From positions 1 to 45,513 of the forward strand of contig CAZZKE010000016.1 of assembly GCA_964655005.1 (NCBI GenBank): DNA of 45,513 nt, in the 5' to 3' direction. This stretch comes from CAZZKE01 sp964655005 (GTDB lineage Bacteria > Pseudomonadota > Alphaproteobacteria > Rhodospirillales > JABHCV01). A program made the position numbers and the translations under genes. Of the stretch, positions 1 to 7,183 are shown one piece after another; position 1 is the first letter of the stretch; the number at the start of each line of letters is the position of its first letter. The notes beneath the pieces are model-generated. The model searched no databases and was not told the DNA's origin. It was given only the letters and a program-made list of their open reading frames with translations.

Positions 1-544
1 CGGTATCCTTGGCCGCCCGCACCGTGCCGGCGCGGGCGCGGGCGATAACGATGGCCTTTTCCAGCGCCTCCCCGGTGCACAGCCCCAGACCGACCGGGTT
101 TTGCGCCGTGATGTTGGGAGAATTCCAGTGGGTCCGTTCGCGGATGGCGTTAATGGTCGGTTTGGTGGTGCCGATCAGCTTGGAAATCTGGGCGTCGCTC
201 ATTTCCGGATAGTTTTTGAGTATCCACGAAATCGCATCGGGGCGGTCCTGGCGTTTGGAAACCGGCGTGTAACGGGCGCCTTTTTGTTTCGGGATCGGAG
301 TCCGGTTGGGCGATGGGTTGAGCCTGGCGGTCGGGTCGGCGACGCAGCGTTCAATTTCTTCCATGGTCAATTCGTCGGCGCCGACGGGGTCCAGACCCTG
401 CATGCCGATAGCCACCTCGTCATCGGCGATGGCCTGGACTTCGAGCGCGTGTAAACCGCAGAAATCGGCGATTTGATCGAAAGTCAGGGCGGTGTTTTCG
501 ACCAGCCATATGGCGGTTGCTTTGGGCATAAGGGGATGCGACAT
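1..544 (-). CDS. trcR: DUF1013 cell-cycle transcriptional regulator TrcR (3' end cut by window edge)
   Basis: The reverse strand reads without a stop from an ATG to the window edge, giving at least 181 residues. The protein begins MSHPLMPKATAIWLVENTAL and continues with a helix-turn-helix-like stretch (residues about 20-45). A second HTH-like stretch, SDAQISKLIGTTKPTINAIR, lies further on. This is the alphaproteobacterial DUF1013 family, called TrcR in Caulobacter, where it associates with RNA polymerase and influences cell-cycle genes. The ATG is preceded by an AGGAT ribosome-binding site. The C-terminus is missing only because the window starts here. The family call is firm; the function is transferred from Caulobacter. 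Confidence 0.85.
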   Translation of the reverse strand, partial: MSHPLMPKATAIWLVENTALTFDQIADFCGLHALEVQAIADDEVAIGMQGLDPVGADELTMEEIERCVADPTARLNPSPNRTPIPKQKGARYTPVSKRQDRPDAISWILKNYPEMSDAQISKLIGTTKPTINAIRERTHWNSPNITAQNPVGLGLCTGEALEKAIVIARARAGTVRAAKDT

Positions 545-651
545 CGCTTATCATCCTGTTCGTAAATTGACCGGGGAAAACGCCTTCAATGGCGCAATGC
601 GTGACATTTAGTTCATTTTTCTCCGCCCGTAAACCATTTGATCCCCAATTT

Positions 652-1641
652 TCAGGTGTAAAGCACGATCTTGCCGATATGTTCGCCGCTTTCCATCAGG
701 GCATGGGCTTCCTGGGCGTCGGCAAGCGGGTAGGCGGCGTGGATTAGCGGCGAGATTTTTTCCTGCTCGATTAGCGGCCAGACACATTCCTTCAGCTTGT
801 CCGCGATGGCCGCCTTGAACGGCACGGAACGCATGCGCAGGGTCGAACCGGTCAAGGTCAGGCGTTTCAGCATGACCGGCATCAGATCGATTTCCACCTT
901 GCTGCCGTTCTGGAAGGCGATGTTGACCAATCGCCCATCCCGGGCCAGCGCTTCGATGTTGCGCCGGACATAATCTCCGCCGACCATGTCGAGGATGACA
1001 TCGACACCGCGACCGGCGGTAAATTCCTTGGCCGCCGAGACGAAATCCTGTTCCCGGTAGTTGACCGCCAGATCGGCGCCGATAACCTCGCAAGCGCCGC
1101 ATTTTTCGTCCGATCCGGCGGTCACCATAACCCGGGCGCCCATGTTGTGGGCAATTTGAATGGCGGTGGTGCCGATACCGCTGGATCCGCCATGCACCAG
1201 CAAGGTTTCGCCAGCCGTCAGGCCGGCCCGGTCGAACACGTTCGACCACACGGTAAAAAAGGTTTCCGGCAACGCCGCGGCTTCGTCCATGTCCAGGCCT
1301 TCGGGTTTCGGCAGGCATTGCGCCGCCGGGGCGGTACAGTATTCGGCGTAGCCGCCGCCGGTAACCAGGGCGCAGACATCGTCGCCAAGCCGCCAGCCCC
1401 CGGCGCCATCGGCCAGCCCGACGATATCGCCGGCGACTTCCAGTCCCGGTATGTCCGATGCCCCCGGCGGCGGCGGATAGGCGCCCTTGCGCTGTAAAAC
1501 GTCGGGCCGGTTGACGCCGGCCGCGTGGACCCGGATCAGCACCTCGCCATCGCCCGGAACCGGAACGGGGCGGTTCGCCGGGATCAATCGGCGATCGCTG
1601 ATTTCAATGCACGACATGATTTCCGGAACTGGCTCGGCCAT
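652..1641 (-). CDS. NAD(P)H quinone oxidoreductase, zinc-independent MDR family (PIG3/QOR type)
   Basis: A 329-residue medium-chain dehydrogenase/reductase. It has an N-terminal GroES-like domain (about 1-125, with GVNRPDVLQRKGAYPPPPGA) and a Rossmann domain with VHGGSSGIGTTAIQ as the dinucleotide-binding loop. The zinc ligands of alcohol dehydrogenases are absent, as in quinone oxidoreductases. The likely reaction is NAD(P)H-dependent reduction of quinones or enones in the cytoplasm. The reading frame extends much further upstream. The start MAEPVPEIM was chosen because family members begin a few residues before the MxxIEI strand and because a GGAG-type ribosome-binding site lies upstream. 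It is divergent from the DUF1192 gene, and a small hairpin (1689-1703) lies in the leader. The exact substrate cannot be read from sequence. Confidence 0.88.
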   Translation of the reverse strand: MAEPVPEIMSCIEISDRRLIPANRPVPVPGDGEVLIRVHAAGVNRPDVLQRKGAYPPPPGASDIPGLEVAGDIVGLADGAGGWRLGDDVCALVTGGGYAEYCTAPAAQCLPKPEGLDMDEAAALPETFFTVWSNVFDRAGLTAGETLLVHGGSSGIGTTAIQIAHNMGARVMVTAGSDEKCGACEVIGADLAVNYREQDFVSAAKEFTAGRGVDVILDMVGGDYVRRNIEALARDGRLVNIAFQNGSKVEIDLMPVMLKRLTLTGSTLRMRSVPFKAAIADKLKECVWPLIEQEKISPLIHAAYPLADAQEAHALMESGEHIGKIVLYT

Positions 1642-1809
1642 GGTCAGGTTGCTCCGACTCCTGGATGAATCTAGAATAAAAACTAACACGGGACGGTGTC
1701 CCGCCCTATATATTCGTAACGCGAATTTGCCGAATTGGCGGGCCGCCGACTTATTTGAATTAGAACATTCCCGAGTTGTTATATTCGGCGTATTGGGGGG
1801 ATAGTCAAC

Positions 1810-1992
1810 ATGGATGCCGACGACCTGGAACCGCCGGTCGGGAAACCGGGCATTAAGGACCTGGAAGTGATGTCGATCGAGGCCCTGCATGACTACATCG
1901 CAGAACTTGAAGGCGAGATCGCCCGCGCCCGCGCCATGATTACCAGCAAGCACGGCGCCCGCGACGGCGCCGAAAAATTCTTCAAGTCCTGA
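1810..1992 (+). CDS. DUF1192 family small protein
   Basis: A 60-residue acidic protein beginning MDADDLEPPVGKPGIKDLEV, followed by SIEALHDYIAELEGEIARAR, a short coiled-coil helix. This layout and length match the alphaproteobacterial DUF1192 family, whose function is unknown. The ATG follows a GGGGGGA ribosome-binding site at 7-8 bases. The gene is divergent from the quinone oxidoreductase and is followed by a perfect dyad and then a strong terminator, so it is probably a single-gene transcript. Confidence 0.8.
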   Translation: MDADDLEPPVGKPGIKDLEVMSIEALHDYIAELEGEIARARAMITSKHGARDGAEKFFKS

Positions 1993-2050
1993 ACCGGCGT
2001 TAATCTTCCGTTAATGTTGAACGGGGTAAGGTTTAACGTTGGACGGATTC

Positions 2051-2070
2051 GGACCATGGAATCATGGTCC
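2051..2070. repeat. Perfect 8-bp inverted repeat downstream of the DUF1192 gene
   Basis: GGACCATG, a 4-base loop, then CATGGTCC. There is no T-tract, so it is not an intrinsic terminator. It lies between the DUF1192 stop and the true terminator and would form a hairpin in the 3' UTR. It could stabilise the transcript or bind a dimeric protein; the function is unknown. Confidence 0.45.
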
Positions 2071-2111
2071 TTGCACACGGCATTCCGTCCGACGCCTCCC
2101 TGTTAAAACTC

Positions 2112-2140
2112 GCCGCCCCTTTATTGGGGCGGCCTTTTTT
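2112..2140 (+). terminator. Rho-independent terminator after DUF1192, overlapping the hemerythrin 3' end
   Basis: GCCGCCCC, loop TTTATT, GGGGCGGC, then CTTTTTT: an 8-bp perfect GC stem with a T-run. Read on the other strand the same stem is followed by GAGTTTT, so it probably also ends the convergent hemerythrin transcript. The stem lies on the last codon and stop of that gene. Confidence 0.9.
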
Positions 2141-2576
2141 CCCACTGGTATAACATGTCGGCGAAATCGGCATTCCGACCGGCGACAGCCTCTTTATAAG
2201 CGTGATCTGATCCCAGAATATGGCCCCGCAGCCAGGTTTCGAGAAACTTTCTGACTTCGTTGGAAAATTCCTTGGTACTGGATAGCATATACTGCTCGCG
2301 GCATTCCAGCAGGTGCTTGGCCAGCGCTATGTGCTCCTTCTTGTGGGCGTCCAGGTCGGCATAGCCGCAGGCTTCCATTACCGCTTCTTCACGGGAGAAA
2401 TGATAGGCGCAATATTCCAGCAGACTGCCGAATATGGGGTCGATGGCCAGCGCGCCCAGATCATTGTCGGTGGCGGCAATGAAATCGTTCAGGCACTGTA
2501 TGAGAATCTTGTGATCGTCATCCAGACCATCGACGCCGACGCTCATATCCGGTGCCCATTCGATAGCTTCTCTCAT
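2121..2576 (-). CDS. Bacteriohemerythrin (non-haem di-iron O2-binding protein)
   Basis: A single-domain hemerythrin of 151 residues. All seven expected di-iron ligands are present: H22 (DDDH), H59 and E63 (HFSREE), H78 and H82 (HKKEH), H119 and D124 (HILGSD). It has no signal peptide, membrane helix or fused methyl-accepting domain, so it should be a cytoplasmic protein that binds O2 (or NO) reversibly, for storage, delivery or sensing. It stands alone between two non-coding stretches, convergent with DUF1192. The family is certain; its physiological role is inferred. Confidence 0.92.
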   Translation of the reverse strand: MREAIEWAPDMSVGVDGLDDDHKILIQCLNDFIAATDNDLGALAIDPIFGSLLEYCAYHFSREEAVMEACGYADLDAHKKEHIALAKHLLECREQYMLSSTKEFSNEVRKFLETWLRGHILGSDHAYKEAVAGRNADFADMLYQWEKRPPQ

Positions 2577-2793
2577 TTGGCTAGCCCCGCGCTATTGTAT
2601 TACTTACCAATTTGGCTTATAGCCGCTCGCAAGGTGGCAGGTCGAATAAATAATTTTTCGGCTGTATTCGCGCCTGGACGTGAAAATCATCATAAAAACA
2701 GCTGAATAACCCGCTAAAAGTACTTAAAACTACGGGAAATACAATCCAGGGTGTCGTCAGGTTAGAGCGCCTCCAGAACATCGAAAAACCCGC
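2577..2793. other. Non-coding stretch upstream of hemerythrin
   Basis: AT-richer intergenic sequence with no convincing gene on either strand. It should hold the leftward promoter of the hemerythrin gene, but no clear -35/-10 pair was recognised. The only reading frames across it are weak and lack ribosome-binding sites. Confidence 0.5.
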
Positions 2794-2823
2794 TTGACCG
2801 GCGGCGTCCGGCTTGGGTAGAGT
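2794..2823 (+). promoter_or_regulatory. Candidate sigma-70 promoter upstream of the thioesterase leader
   Basis: TTGACC, an 18-base spacer, then TAGAGT. Transcription would start near 2830 and run about 80 nt into the terminator at 2881-2911. This is a sequence match only; no alignment was available. Confidence 0.4.
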
Positions 2824-2880
2824 CGGCCCTGCCAATAAAAGACAATGGCGAGTTTGACAGGTTGAGGCATATAAAAAAGG

Positions 2881-2911
2881 GGTCGCCCGATAATCAGGCG
2901 GCCTTTTTTTT
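2881..2911 (+). terminator. Intrinsic terminator or attenuator immediately before the thioesterase gene
   Basis: GGTCGCC, loop CGATAATCA, GGCGGCC (7 pairs, one G-U), then eight Ts. The T-run ends directly at an ATG and 12 bases before the preferred start of the downstream gene. The position suggests either the 3' end of a short RNA or a leader that attenuates transcription of the thioesterase gene. Confidence 0.8.
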
Positions 2912-2923
2912 ATGGAGCCCAAG

Positions 2924-3379
2924 ATGAGCAATAACCGGGAACCCGACCGCGGCAGTTTCCCCCATCTGGTCGATATTCAGACCCGCTGGGCCGATAACGA
3001 CCCGTACGGCCATGTCAACAACGCCACCTACTACAGCTATTTCGATACGGTCGTGAACGACTACCTGATTGCCGAGGGCGGGCTGGACATATCCGGCGAC
3101 CCGGTAATCGGCGTTGTCGTTGAAACCATGTGCAGGTTTCATAAATCGGTGGCTTATCCCGAGACCATTCGGGTCGGCATGGCGGTCGCCAGGCTGGGGG
3201 TGTCGAGCGTCCGCTACGAACTGGCGGTTTTTCGCGGCGGGGACGACGAAGCTGCGGCGGAGGGCCATTTCGTGCATGTATTCATAAACCGTAATACCGG
3301 CAAGCCAACGCCGATGCCCGCCGCCATACGCACCGCGCTGGAACGCCTGGCTGTGGCAGACGTTCCAGCTTCGGGTTGA
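2924..3379 (+). CDS. Hotdog-fold acyl-CoA thioesterase (4-hydroxybenzoyl-CoA thioesterase family)
   Basis: A 151-residue single hotdog domain. The segment RWADNDPYGHVNNATYYSYF is the signature of the 4HBT/YbgC-like families: Asp for catalysis, and HVNN for the turn into the long central helix. It should hydrolyse an acyl-CoA in the cytoplasm; the acyl chain cannot be told. The start ATGAGC was chosen over an ATG 12 bases upstream because GGAG sits at good spacing before it, while the upstream ATG touches the terminator T-run. The gene converges on hsp20 with only 9 bases between stops. Confidence 0.88.
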   Translation: MSNNREPDRGSFPHLVDIQTRWADNDPYGHVNNATYYSYFDTVVNDYLIAEGGLDISGDPVIGVVVETMCRFHKSVAYPETIRVGMAVARLGVSSVRYELAVFRGGDDEAAAEGHFVHVFINRNTGKPTPMPAAIRTALERLAVADVPASG

Positions 3380-3388
3380 TGCCGGTGG

Positions 3389-3847
3389 TCAGGCGGCCTT
3401 GCTTTCGAGTTTTTTGGCGACCGTCTGATTGCTGATCTTGATGGTGCGGGGTTTCATTTCTTCGGGAATTTCACGGACCAGATCGACATGCAGCAGACCG
3501 TTCTCCAGATTGGCGCCAAGCACCTTGATATGATCGGCCAGTTCGAAGCGGCGTTCGAAAGTCCGCCCGGCGATGCCCTGGTGAAGGTACTTTTTCTGTT
3601 CCTCCGTGTGGTCCAGTTTGCCGGTCACGTAAAGGGTGTTTTCCTTGATCGTAACGTCCAGGTCCCGTTCGGTAAACCCGGCCACGGCCAGGGTCACGCG
3701 GTAGCTGTCTTCATCGATGGCCTCGATATTATAGGGCGGATATGTATTGGCCGTGTCGTCCAGCCGTTGCAGGTGGTCGAATTGCCGCTGCATCCGGTCA
3801 AAACCGACGGCGAAACGATGCAGGGGGGAAAGATCGATAGTACGCAT
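3389..3847 (-). CDS. Small heat-shock protein, Hsp20/IbpA family
   Basis: A 152-residue alpha-crystallin protein beginning MRTIDLSPLHRFAVGFDRM. The N-terminal region resembles IbpA. The alpha-crystallin domain spans about residues 37-130 (YNIEAIDEDSYRVTLAVAGF, then TLYVTGKL and a GLLHVDL strand). The tail carries a short I-x-I-like motif (TIKIS) used for oligomer contacts. It acts as an ATP-independent holdase that binds unfolding proteins. The ATG was chosen over an upstream start because AAGGAG precedes it, and because the upstream sequence is a heat-regulated leader with a sigma-32 promoter. Confidence 0.93.
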   Translation of the reverse strand: MRTIDLSPLHRFAVGFDRMQRQFDHLQRLDDTANTYPPYNIEAIDEDSYRVTLAVAGFTERDLDVTIKENTLYVTGKLDHTEEQKKYLHQGIAGRTFERRFELADHIKVLGANLENGLLHVDLVREIPEEMKPRTIKISNQTVAKKLESKAA

Positions 3848-3950
3848 GATATAGTCTCCTTTGACAAGCGAGATGATAATCGCGGAGCCCACCCAGCGGT
3901 CGGACTCCCAATCCACGCGGCGACAGGACCCGTATCGGCATCCGCCGCCA
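3848..3950 (-). promoter_or_regulatory. ROSE-like RNA thermometer in the hsp20 5' UTR
   Basis: The roughly 100-nt leader between the sigma-32 promoter and hsp20 ends in a hairpin (3855-3873) that buries the ribosome-binding site. UCUC pairs with GAGA, one G is bulged, and CUU pairs with AAG across a GUCA loop, so UCGCU faces AGGA. U(U/C)GCU opposite the Shine-Dalgarno with a non-paired G is the hallmark of ROSE elements, which control small heat-shock genes in alpha- and gammaproteobacteria. A second stem upstream pairs GGAGTCC with GGGCTCC (one G-U). Base pairing was worked out by eye. Confidence 0.7.
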
Positions 3951-3956
3951 ATGGTG

Positions 3957-3985
3957 ATATAGGAAGGTGGCATTTCCCGCGCAAG
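3957..3985 (-). promoter_or_regulatory. Sigma-32 (RpoH) heat-shock promoter for hsp20
   Basis: On the reverse strand: CTTG, an 18-base spacer, then CCTATAT. This fits the alphaproteobacterial RpoH consensus CTTG-N17/18-CYTATNT. It lies about 110 bases upstream of the hsp20 start, leaving room for the thermometer leader. Confidence 0.75.
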
Positions 3986-3991
3986 GGATCG

Positions 3992-5794
3992 TCAGCTATT
4001 TTTCCATAACACTTCATAAAGTGTCTGGGGCTTATCGAAACCCTTCATTTCAAACTCGCCGCGGCTCTGGAAGGCCAGTTTTTTCCCATCGCAGAGGGCG
4101 CGCACTATTTCGGAAACGAATATCTCGTCCTTGCTCGATTTATCGACAATGCGGGCCGCCAACTGTACTGTCGATCCGAACAGATCGTTGTCCTCGGCGA
4201 TCGGCTCGCCGGCGTTGATGCCTATCTTTATATGCAGCGGCAGGTCGGGATTGTTCAGGTTGTGAGTAGCGACGCTCTGCTGCATGGAAATAGCCGCTTC
4301 GACACCGCTGGAGACGGCGGAAAATGATGCCATGATGCCATCGCCGGTGTGCTTGATTTCCTTGCCGGCAAAATCGGTCAATGCATCCCGCACCAGGCGA
4401 TTGTGGGCCCGGACAATCTGCTGGGCGACGGCGTCGCCCAGTTCCTGGGTCATCGCGGTCGAACCGACGATGTCGGTAAACAGTACGGTCACGGGACCGG
4501 AATATTCATCCTTGGGCTTCGGTTTGTTCCATTCGGCCAGGCCTCGTTCCAGGTACTTAACGGCATCCGGATCGTCATCCAGGTTCATGTTCATGGCGTT
4601 GCGACCGGCCTGAAACATTTGCATATAGCGGGAATCGGCCAGCAGATAATCTTCATATTTGTCGGCAAATTTAACCGCTTCGGATTTCTTGAATCCAATT
4701 ATGCTAACCGTCTCGCTCAGGATTATCGAAGCCGAGCGGATGTCAAGCATGGTTTTCTGCCCCAAGGCCTCGATGGCCCCGGCAAGATACAGATTAATGC
4801 CGAATTTATTGAAACTGTCGAACCGGGAGGCGTCGGCGTGCATTGTCTCCAGGCTGTCGCTAAGAAATTTCATCAGCGCCAGTCGTTGTTTTTCGGCATG
4901 GGGCGGCAAACCGGCCTGATCGTCGGGTTCGCTTTCGGGCGCCGCGACAGGTTCCGGCTCCGGTTCGATGGGAATTTCGGGTATTGCCAGATCAATTTGC
5001 TCGGGTATTTCCGGCGGCTCCGGCAGTGCCGCCTCGGCGGTGGGATATTCCGGGGAACCGGATTGGTCGGCGGCGGAAGTCAGGGCTTCCGGTGACGGCG
5101 GGGCGCCGGGTATGCTGGCCTCAAGCGGTGCGGTGTCCGGCGCCTTTGGCGGGGGTGGTTTTTTTTCGGCATCCCGGTGCCGCTTAGGCGTCGGACGGCG
5201 CCTGCCGCCGGAGCGGGACGAAGTCGCCAGATTTTCTTTTTTCAGGAAACTCAGCGACATGACGACGGTGCTTAGCAGGAATGCCAACACGAAAACAACG
5301 AACACAATGTTGCTTTGCATATTGTGGTTGAAAGACGTATCGCGCAAAAAAACTATGGAACCGAAGGCCAGCAAGCCGGCGATGGTGACGCCGAACAAGA
5401 TGATCAGGAGTATTTTTACCAGGGTTGAAGTGAAGGTTTGCGGCTTGCCCGGTCCGGCTTTCTTTTTTTCTTCGCCGTAATCGCCGAACAGTGATAAATC
5501 GATTTCGTCGCCGCTTCCCCGGAAGCTTCTGTTGCGTCTTAATCGGCGACCCGCCGCCGATATGGAAGCGGCATGTTTTTTCTTTCCTTTAGGCGAACGG
5601 TAAACGACCGTTTCTACGGATTCGCCGATTTCGGGATCATAGGTGTCGCGGACCACCTTAACCTCGTCGACCGACGGCAAAATATCTAGTGTCTTGGCTT
5701 CTTCGGTCGCCGCCGCAGAGTCTTCGTGACGGGCGTGGATCTCCCACCGGCCTTTCTGATAGACATGAACTTCAAAATTTACCTGCCGGCCCAC
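3992..5794 (-). CDS. Membrane class III adenylate/guanylate cyclase with an N-terminal domain shared by its neighbour
   Basis: A 600-residue protein. Residues 1-70 form a small domain (FEVHVYQKGRWEIHARHEDS). Two membrane helices lie at about 125-150 and 163-185. A long Pro/Glu-rich linker spans about 200-300, and an unrecognised helical region about 300-425. A C-terminal class III cyclase domain begins near 435. Metal-binding aspartates are in VLFTDIVGST (D441) and HTGDGIMASF (D485), with a base-contacting Lys (K481) just before. The expected product is cAMP; cGMP is not excluded. The GTG start was chosen because GGAGGAG precedes it and because it gives exactly the same N-terminal length as the paralogue upstream. 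The ATG eight codons earlier has a poor ribosome-binding site. Confidence 0.88.
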   Translation of the reverse strand: MGRQVNFEVHVYQKGRWEIHARHEDSAAATEEAKTLDILPSVDEVKVVRDTYDPEIGESVETVVYRSPKGKKKHAASISAAGRRLRRNRSFRGSGDEIDLSLFGDYGEEKKKAGPGKPQTFTSTLVKILLIILFGVTIAGLLAFGSIVFLRDTSFNHNMQSNIVFVVFVLAFLLSTVVMSLSFLKKENLATSSRSGGRRRPTPKRHRDAEKKPPPPKAPDTAPLEASIPGAPPSPEALTSAADQSGSPEYPTAEAALPEPPEIPEQIDLAIPEIPIEPEPEPVAAPESEPDDQAGLPPHAEKQRLALMKFLSDSLETMHADASRFDSFNKFGINLYLAGAIEALGQKTMLDIRSASIILSETVSIIGFKKSEAVKFADKYEDYLLADSRYMQMFQAGRNAMNMNLDDDPDAVKYLERGLAEWNKPKPKDEYSGPVTVLFTDIVGSTAMTQELGDAVAQQIVRAHNRLVRDALTDFAGKEIKHTGDGIMASFSAVSSGVEAAISMQQSVATHNLNNPDLPLHIKIGINAGEPIAEDNDLFGSTVQLAARIVDKSSKDEIFVSEIVRALCDGKKLAFQSRGEFEMKGFDKPQTLYEVLWKNS

Positions 5795-5901
5795 CTTGGC
5801 TCCTCCGGGGAAACGCATTCGATCCGAGTCGGCAGAATCCTAGACCATATCCGGATTGATGGAAACCGGTCTGACGGAGCCGGTCAGGATCGCGGAACAG
5901 G

Positions 5902-6438
5902 CTACTTTTTCTTGGTATTGAGAAACATGATCGCCATTGGTATGGCGGCCATCACGAATGTCACCAGGAAGGTGATGGTCATGATATTGATTCTGGCGTT
6001 TTTGGCGATTGTGGTTTCCGCAGTGACCATGGAAACGAACCAGGTGAACAAACCGCCGACGATGGCGCTGAACACGCTAATCGCCAGAATTCGCCAGATC
6101 AAGGCGGTGAATGTGGGGCTTTGCTGCGGCTTGCCGGCGGATCGGGTTTTGGATGCCGCGCCGGAATCATCTTTGGCGGTGGCCGATTTTCTTGCCGACG
6201 GCCTGGCCGGGGGGCGGTATTTTTGCTGCCCGGGCGCATAGACGTTGTATTCCTTCGAGGTGCCATCGTCCAGATCATAGATTTCCTGGATGACCTTGAC
6301 CGATTCTACGTGCTTCTGGCCATCGAGGTTTTTGGCCTCCTCGATGGCTGCCTCTTTTTCGGTTGCCGTATAGCGGGCATGGATTTCCCATCGCCCCTTA
6401 TGCTTTACGTGCACCTCGTAATGGGTAGTATGAGCCAT
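5902..6438 (-). CDS. Two-helix membrane protein paralogous to the N-terminal half of the adjacent cyclase
   Basis: A 178-residue protein with no recognised family name. Residues 1-75 (YEVHVKHKGRWEIHARYTAT, then EEAKNLD and VKVIQEIYD) align along their length with the start of the cyclase downstream. The two membrane helices and their lead-in also align (GKPQQSPTFTALIWRIL here, GKPQTFTSTLVKILL there). It ends right after the second helix with NTKKK. It therefore looks like the cyclase without linker and catalytic domain, arising by duplication. A role as a partner or competitor subunit of the cyclase is inference. It is on the same strand, 107 bases upstream, and probably co-transcribed. Confidence 0.8.
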   Translation of the reverse strand: MAHTTHYEVHVKHKGRWEIHARYTATEKEAAIEEAKNLDGQKHVESVKVIQEIYDLDDGTSKEYNVYAPGQQKYRPPARPSARKSATAKDDSGAASKTRSAGKPQQSPTFTALIWRILAISVFSAIVGGLFTWFVSMVTAETTIAKNARINIMTITFLVTFVMAAIPMAIMFLNTKKK

Positions 6439-6495
6439 TCCGCCCCTGTCCGTACTTTGTACTAGGAATAAATAAACAAGGGAGGACGATAAAAA

Positions 6496-6723
6496 TCAAG
6501 TATCTTTGAGGCCCAGACCGGCAAAGCGCTTGTTGAATTTGGCGAGCTGGCCGCCGCTGTCAATCAGCCGATGCACGCCGGTCCATGCCGGGTGGGTTTT
6601 CGGGTCGATGTCCAGCTTGATGGTTTCGCCGGGGGCGCCATAAGTCGAACGGGTGCTGAAAGTGCTGCCGTCGGTCATCTGGACGGTAATTTCATGGTAT
6701 TCGGGATGAATGTCTTTTTTCAC
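6496..6723 (-). CDS. rpmE: 50S ribosomal protein L31
   Basis: A 75-residue protein beginning MKKDIHPEYHEITVQMTDGS, the classic L31 N-terminus, with HPAWTGVHRLIDSGGQLAKF further on. It lacks the Cys pairs of zinc-binding L31, so it is the zinc-free form usual in alphaproteobacteria. It binds the large ribosomal subunit at the intersubunit bridge. The start codon is GTG with a strong AGGAGAG ribosome-binding site. A clear promoter lies 28 bases upstream of the start codon. Confidence 0.95.
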   Translation of the reverse strand: MKKDIHPEYHEITVQMTDGSTFSTRSTYGAPGETIKLDIDPKTHPAWTGVHRLIDSGGQLAKFNKRFAGLGLKDT

Positions 6724-6750
6724 GGGCCTTCTCTCCTAAAACAAGCGGTC

Positions 6751-6779
6751 TATATACTCTGCCGCCTACATCACTGCAA
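6751..6779 (-). promoter_or_regulatory. Sigma-70 promoter for rpmE
   Basis: On the reverse strand: TTGCAG, a 17-base spacer, then TATATA, ending 28 bases before the GTG start. It is the best match in the rpmE-cyaY divergent region. Confidence 0.6.
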
Positions 6780-6850
6780 GAGAACTTATTGCATCGCGAC
6801 AGGACGTCTATAACATATTCCCGTTGGCCTGATTTATATGGAATCGCTGC

Positions 6851-7183
6851 ATGACAATCGATGAAAGCAAATTTAATGGCCTTGCCGAGGCGACCCTGAA
6901 TCATTTGTTCGACGTTATAGACGACAAACTCGGCGATCTGCTGGAAGTCGATATGGAAAATGGCATGTTGACCATAGCGTCCGAAACGGGTGGCCAGTAT
7001 ATCATCAACAGGCACGGGCCGAACCGGCAAATCTGGCTGTCATCGCCGCTTAGCGGCGCGTCGCACTATGATTTCGACGATACCGGCCAGGCCTGGGTCG
7101 ACAGCCGCAGCGGGGAACGTCTGCTGCCCAAGCTGGCGGACGAACTGTCGCGCCTGACCGGGGCCTCGTTCATTCTCGATTGA
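6851..7183 (+). CDS. cyaY: Iron donor protein CyaY (bacterial frataxin)
   Basis: A 110-residue frataxin-fold protein. The acidic first helix (LFDVIDDKLGDLLEVDMENG) carries the iron-binding carboxylates. The beta-sheet signature NRQIWLSSPLSGASHYDF follows, with a C-terminal helix after it. It acts in the cytoplasm as an iron-dependent modulator of iron-sulfur cluster assembly on IscS. It is divergent from rpmE; its stop overlaps the end of the convergent MFS gene by 14 bases. Confidence 0.93.
   Translation: MTIDESKFNGLAEATLNHLFDVIDDKLGDLLEVDMENGMLTIASETGGQYIINRHGPNRQIWLSSPLSGASHYDFDDTGQAWVDSRSGERLLPKLADELSRLTGASFILD

Noticed and set aside
1689..1703. Terminator in the leader of the quinone oxidoreductase
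   Set aside because: CGGGAC-ACC-GTCCCG on the reverse strand is followed only by a broken T-rich stretch, and a terminator there would block its own gene; noted as a weak hairpin only.
2617..2931. Reverse frame of about 104 residues upstream of the thioesterase
   Set aside because: Crosses the terminator and the start of the thioesterase gene, has no ribosome-binding site and an implausible composition.
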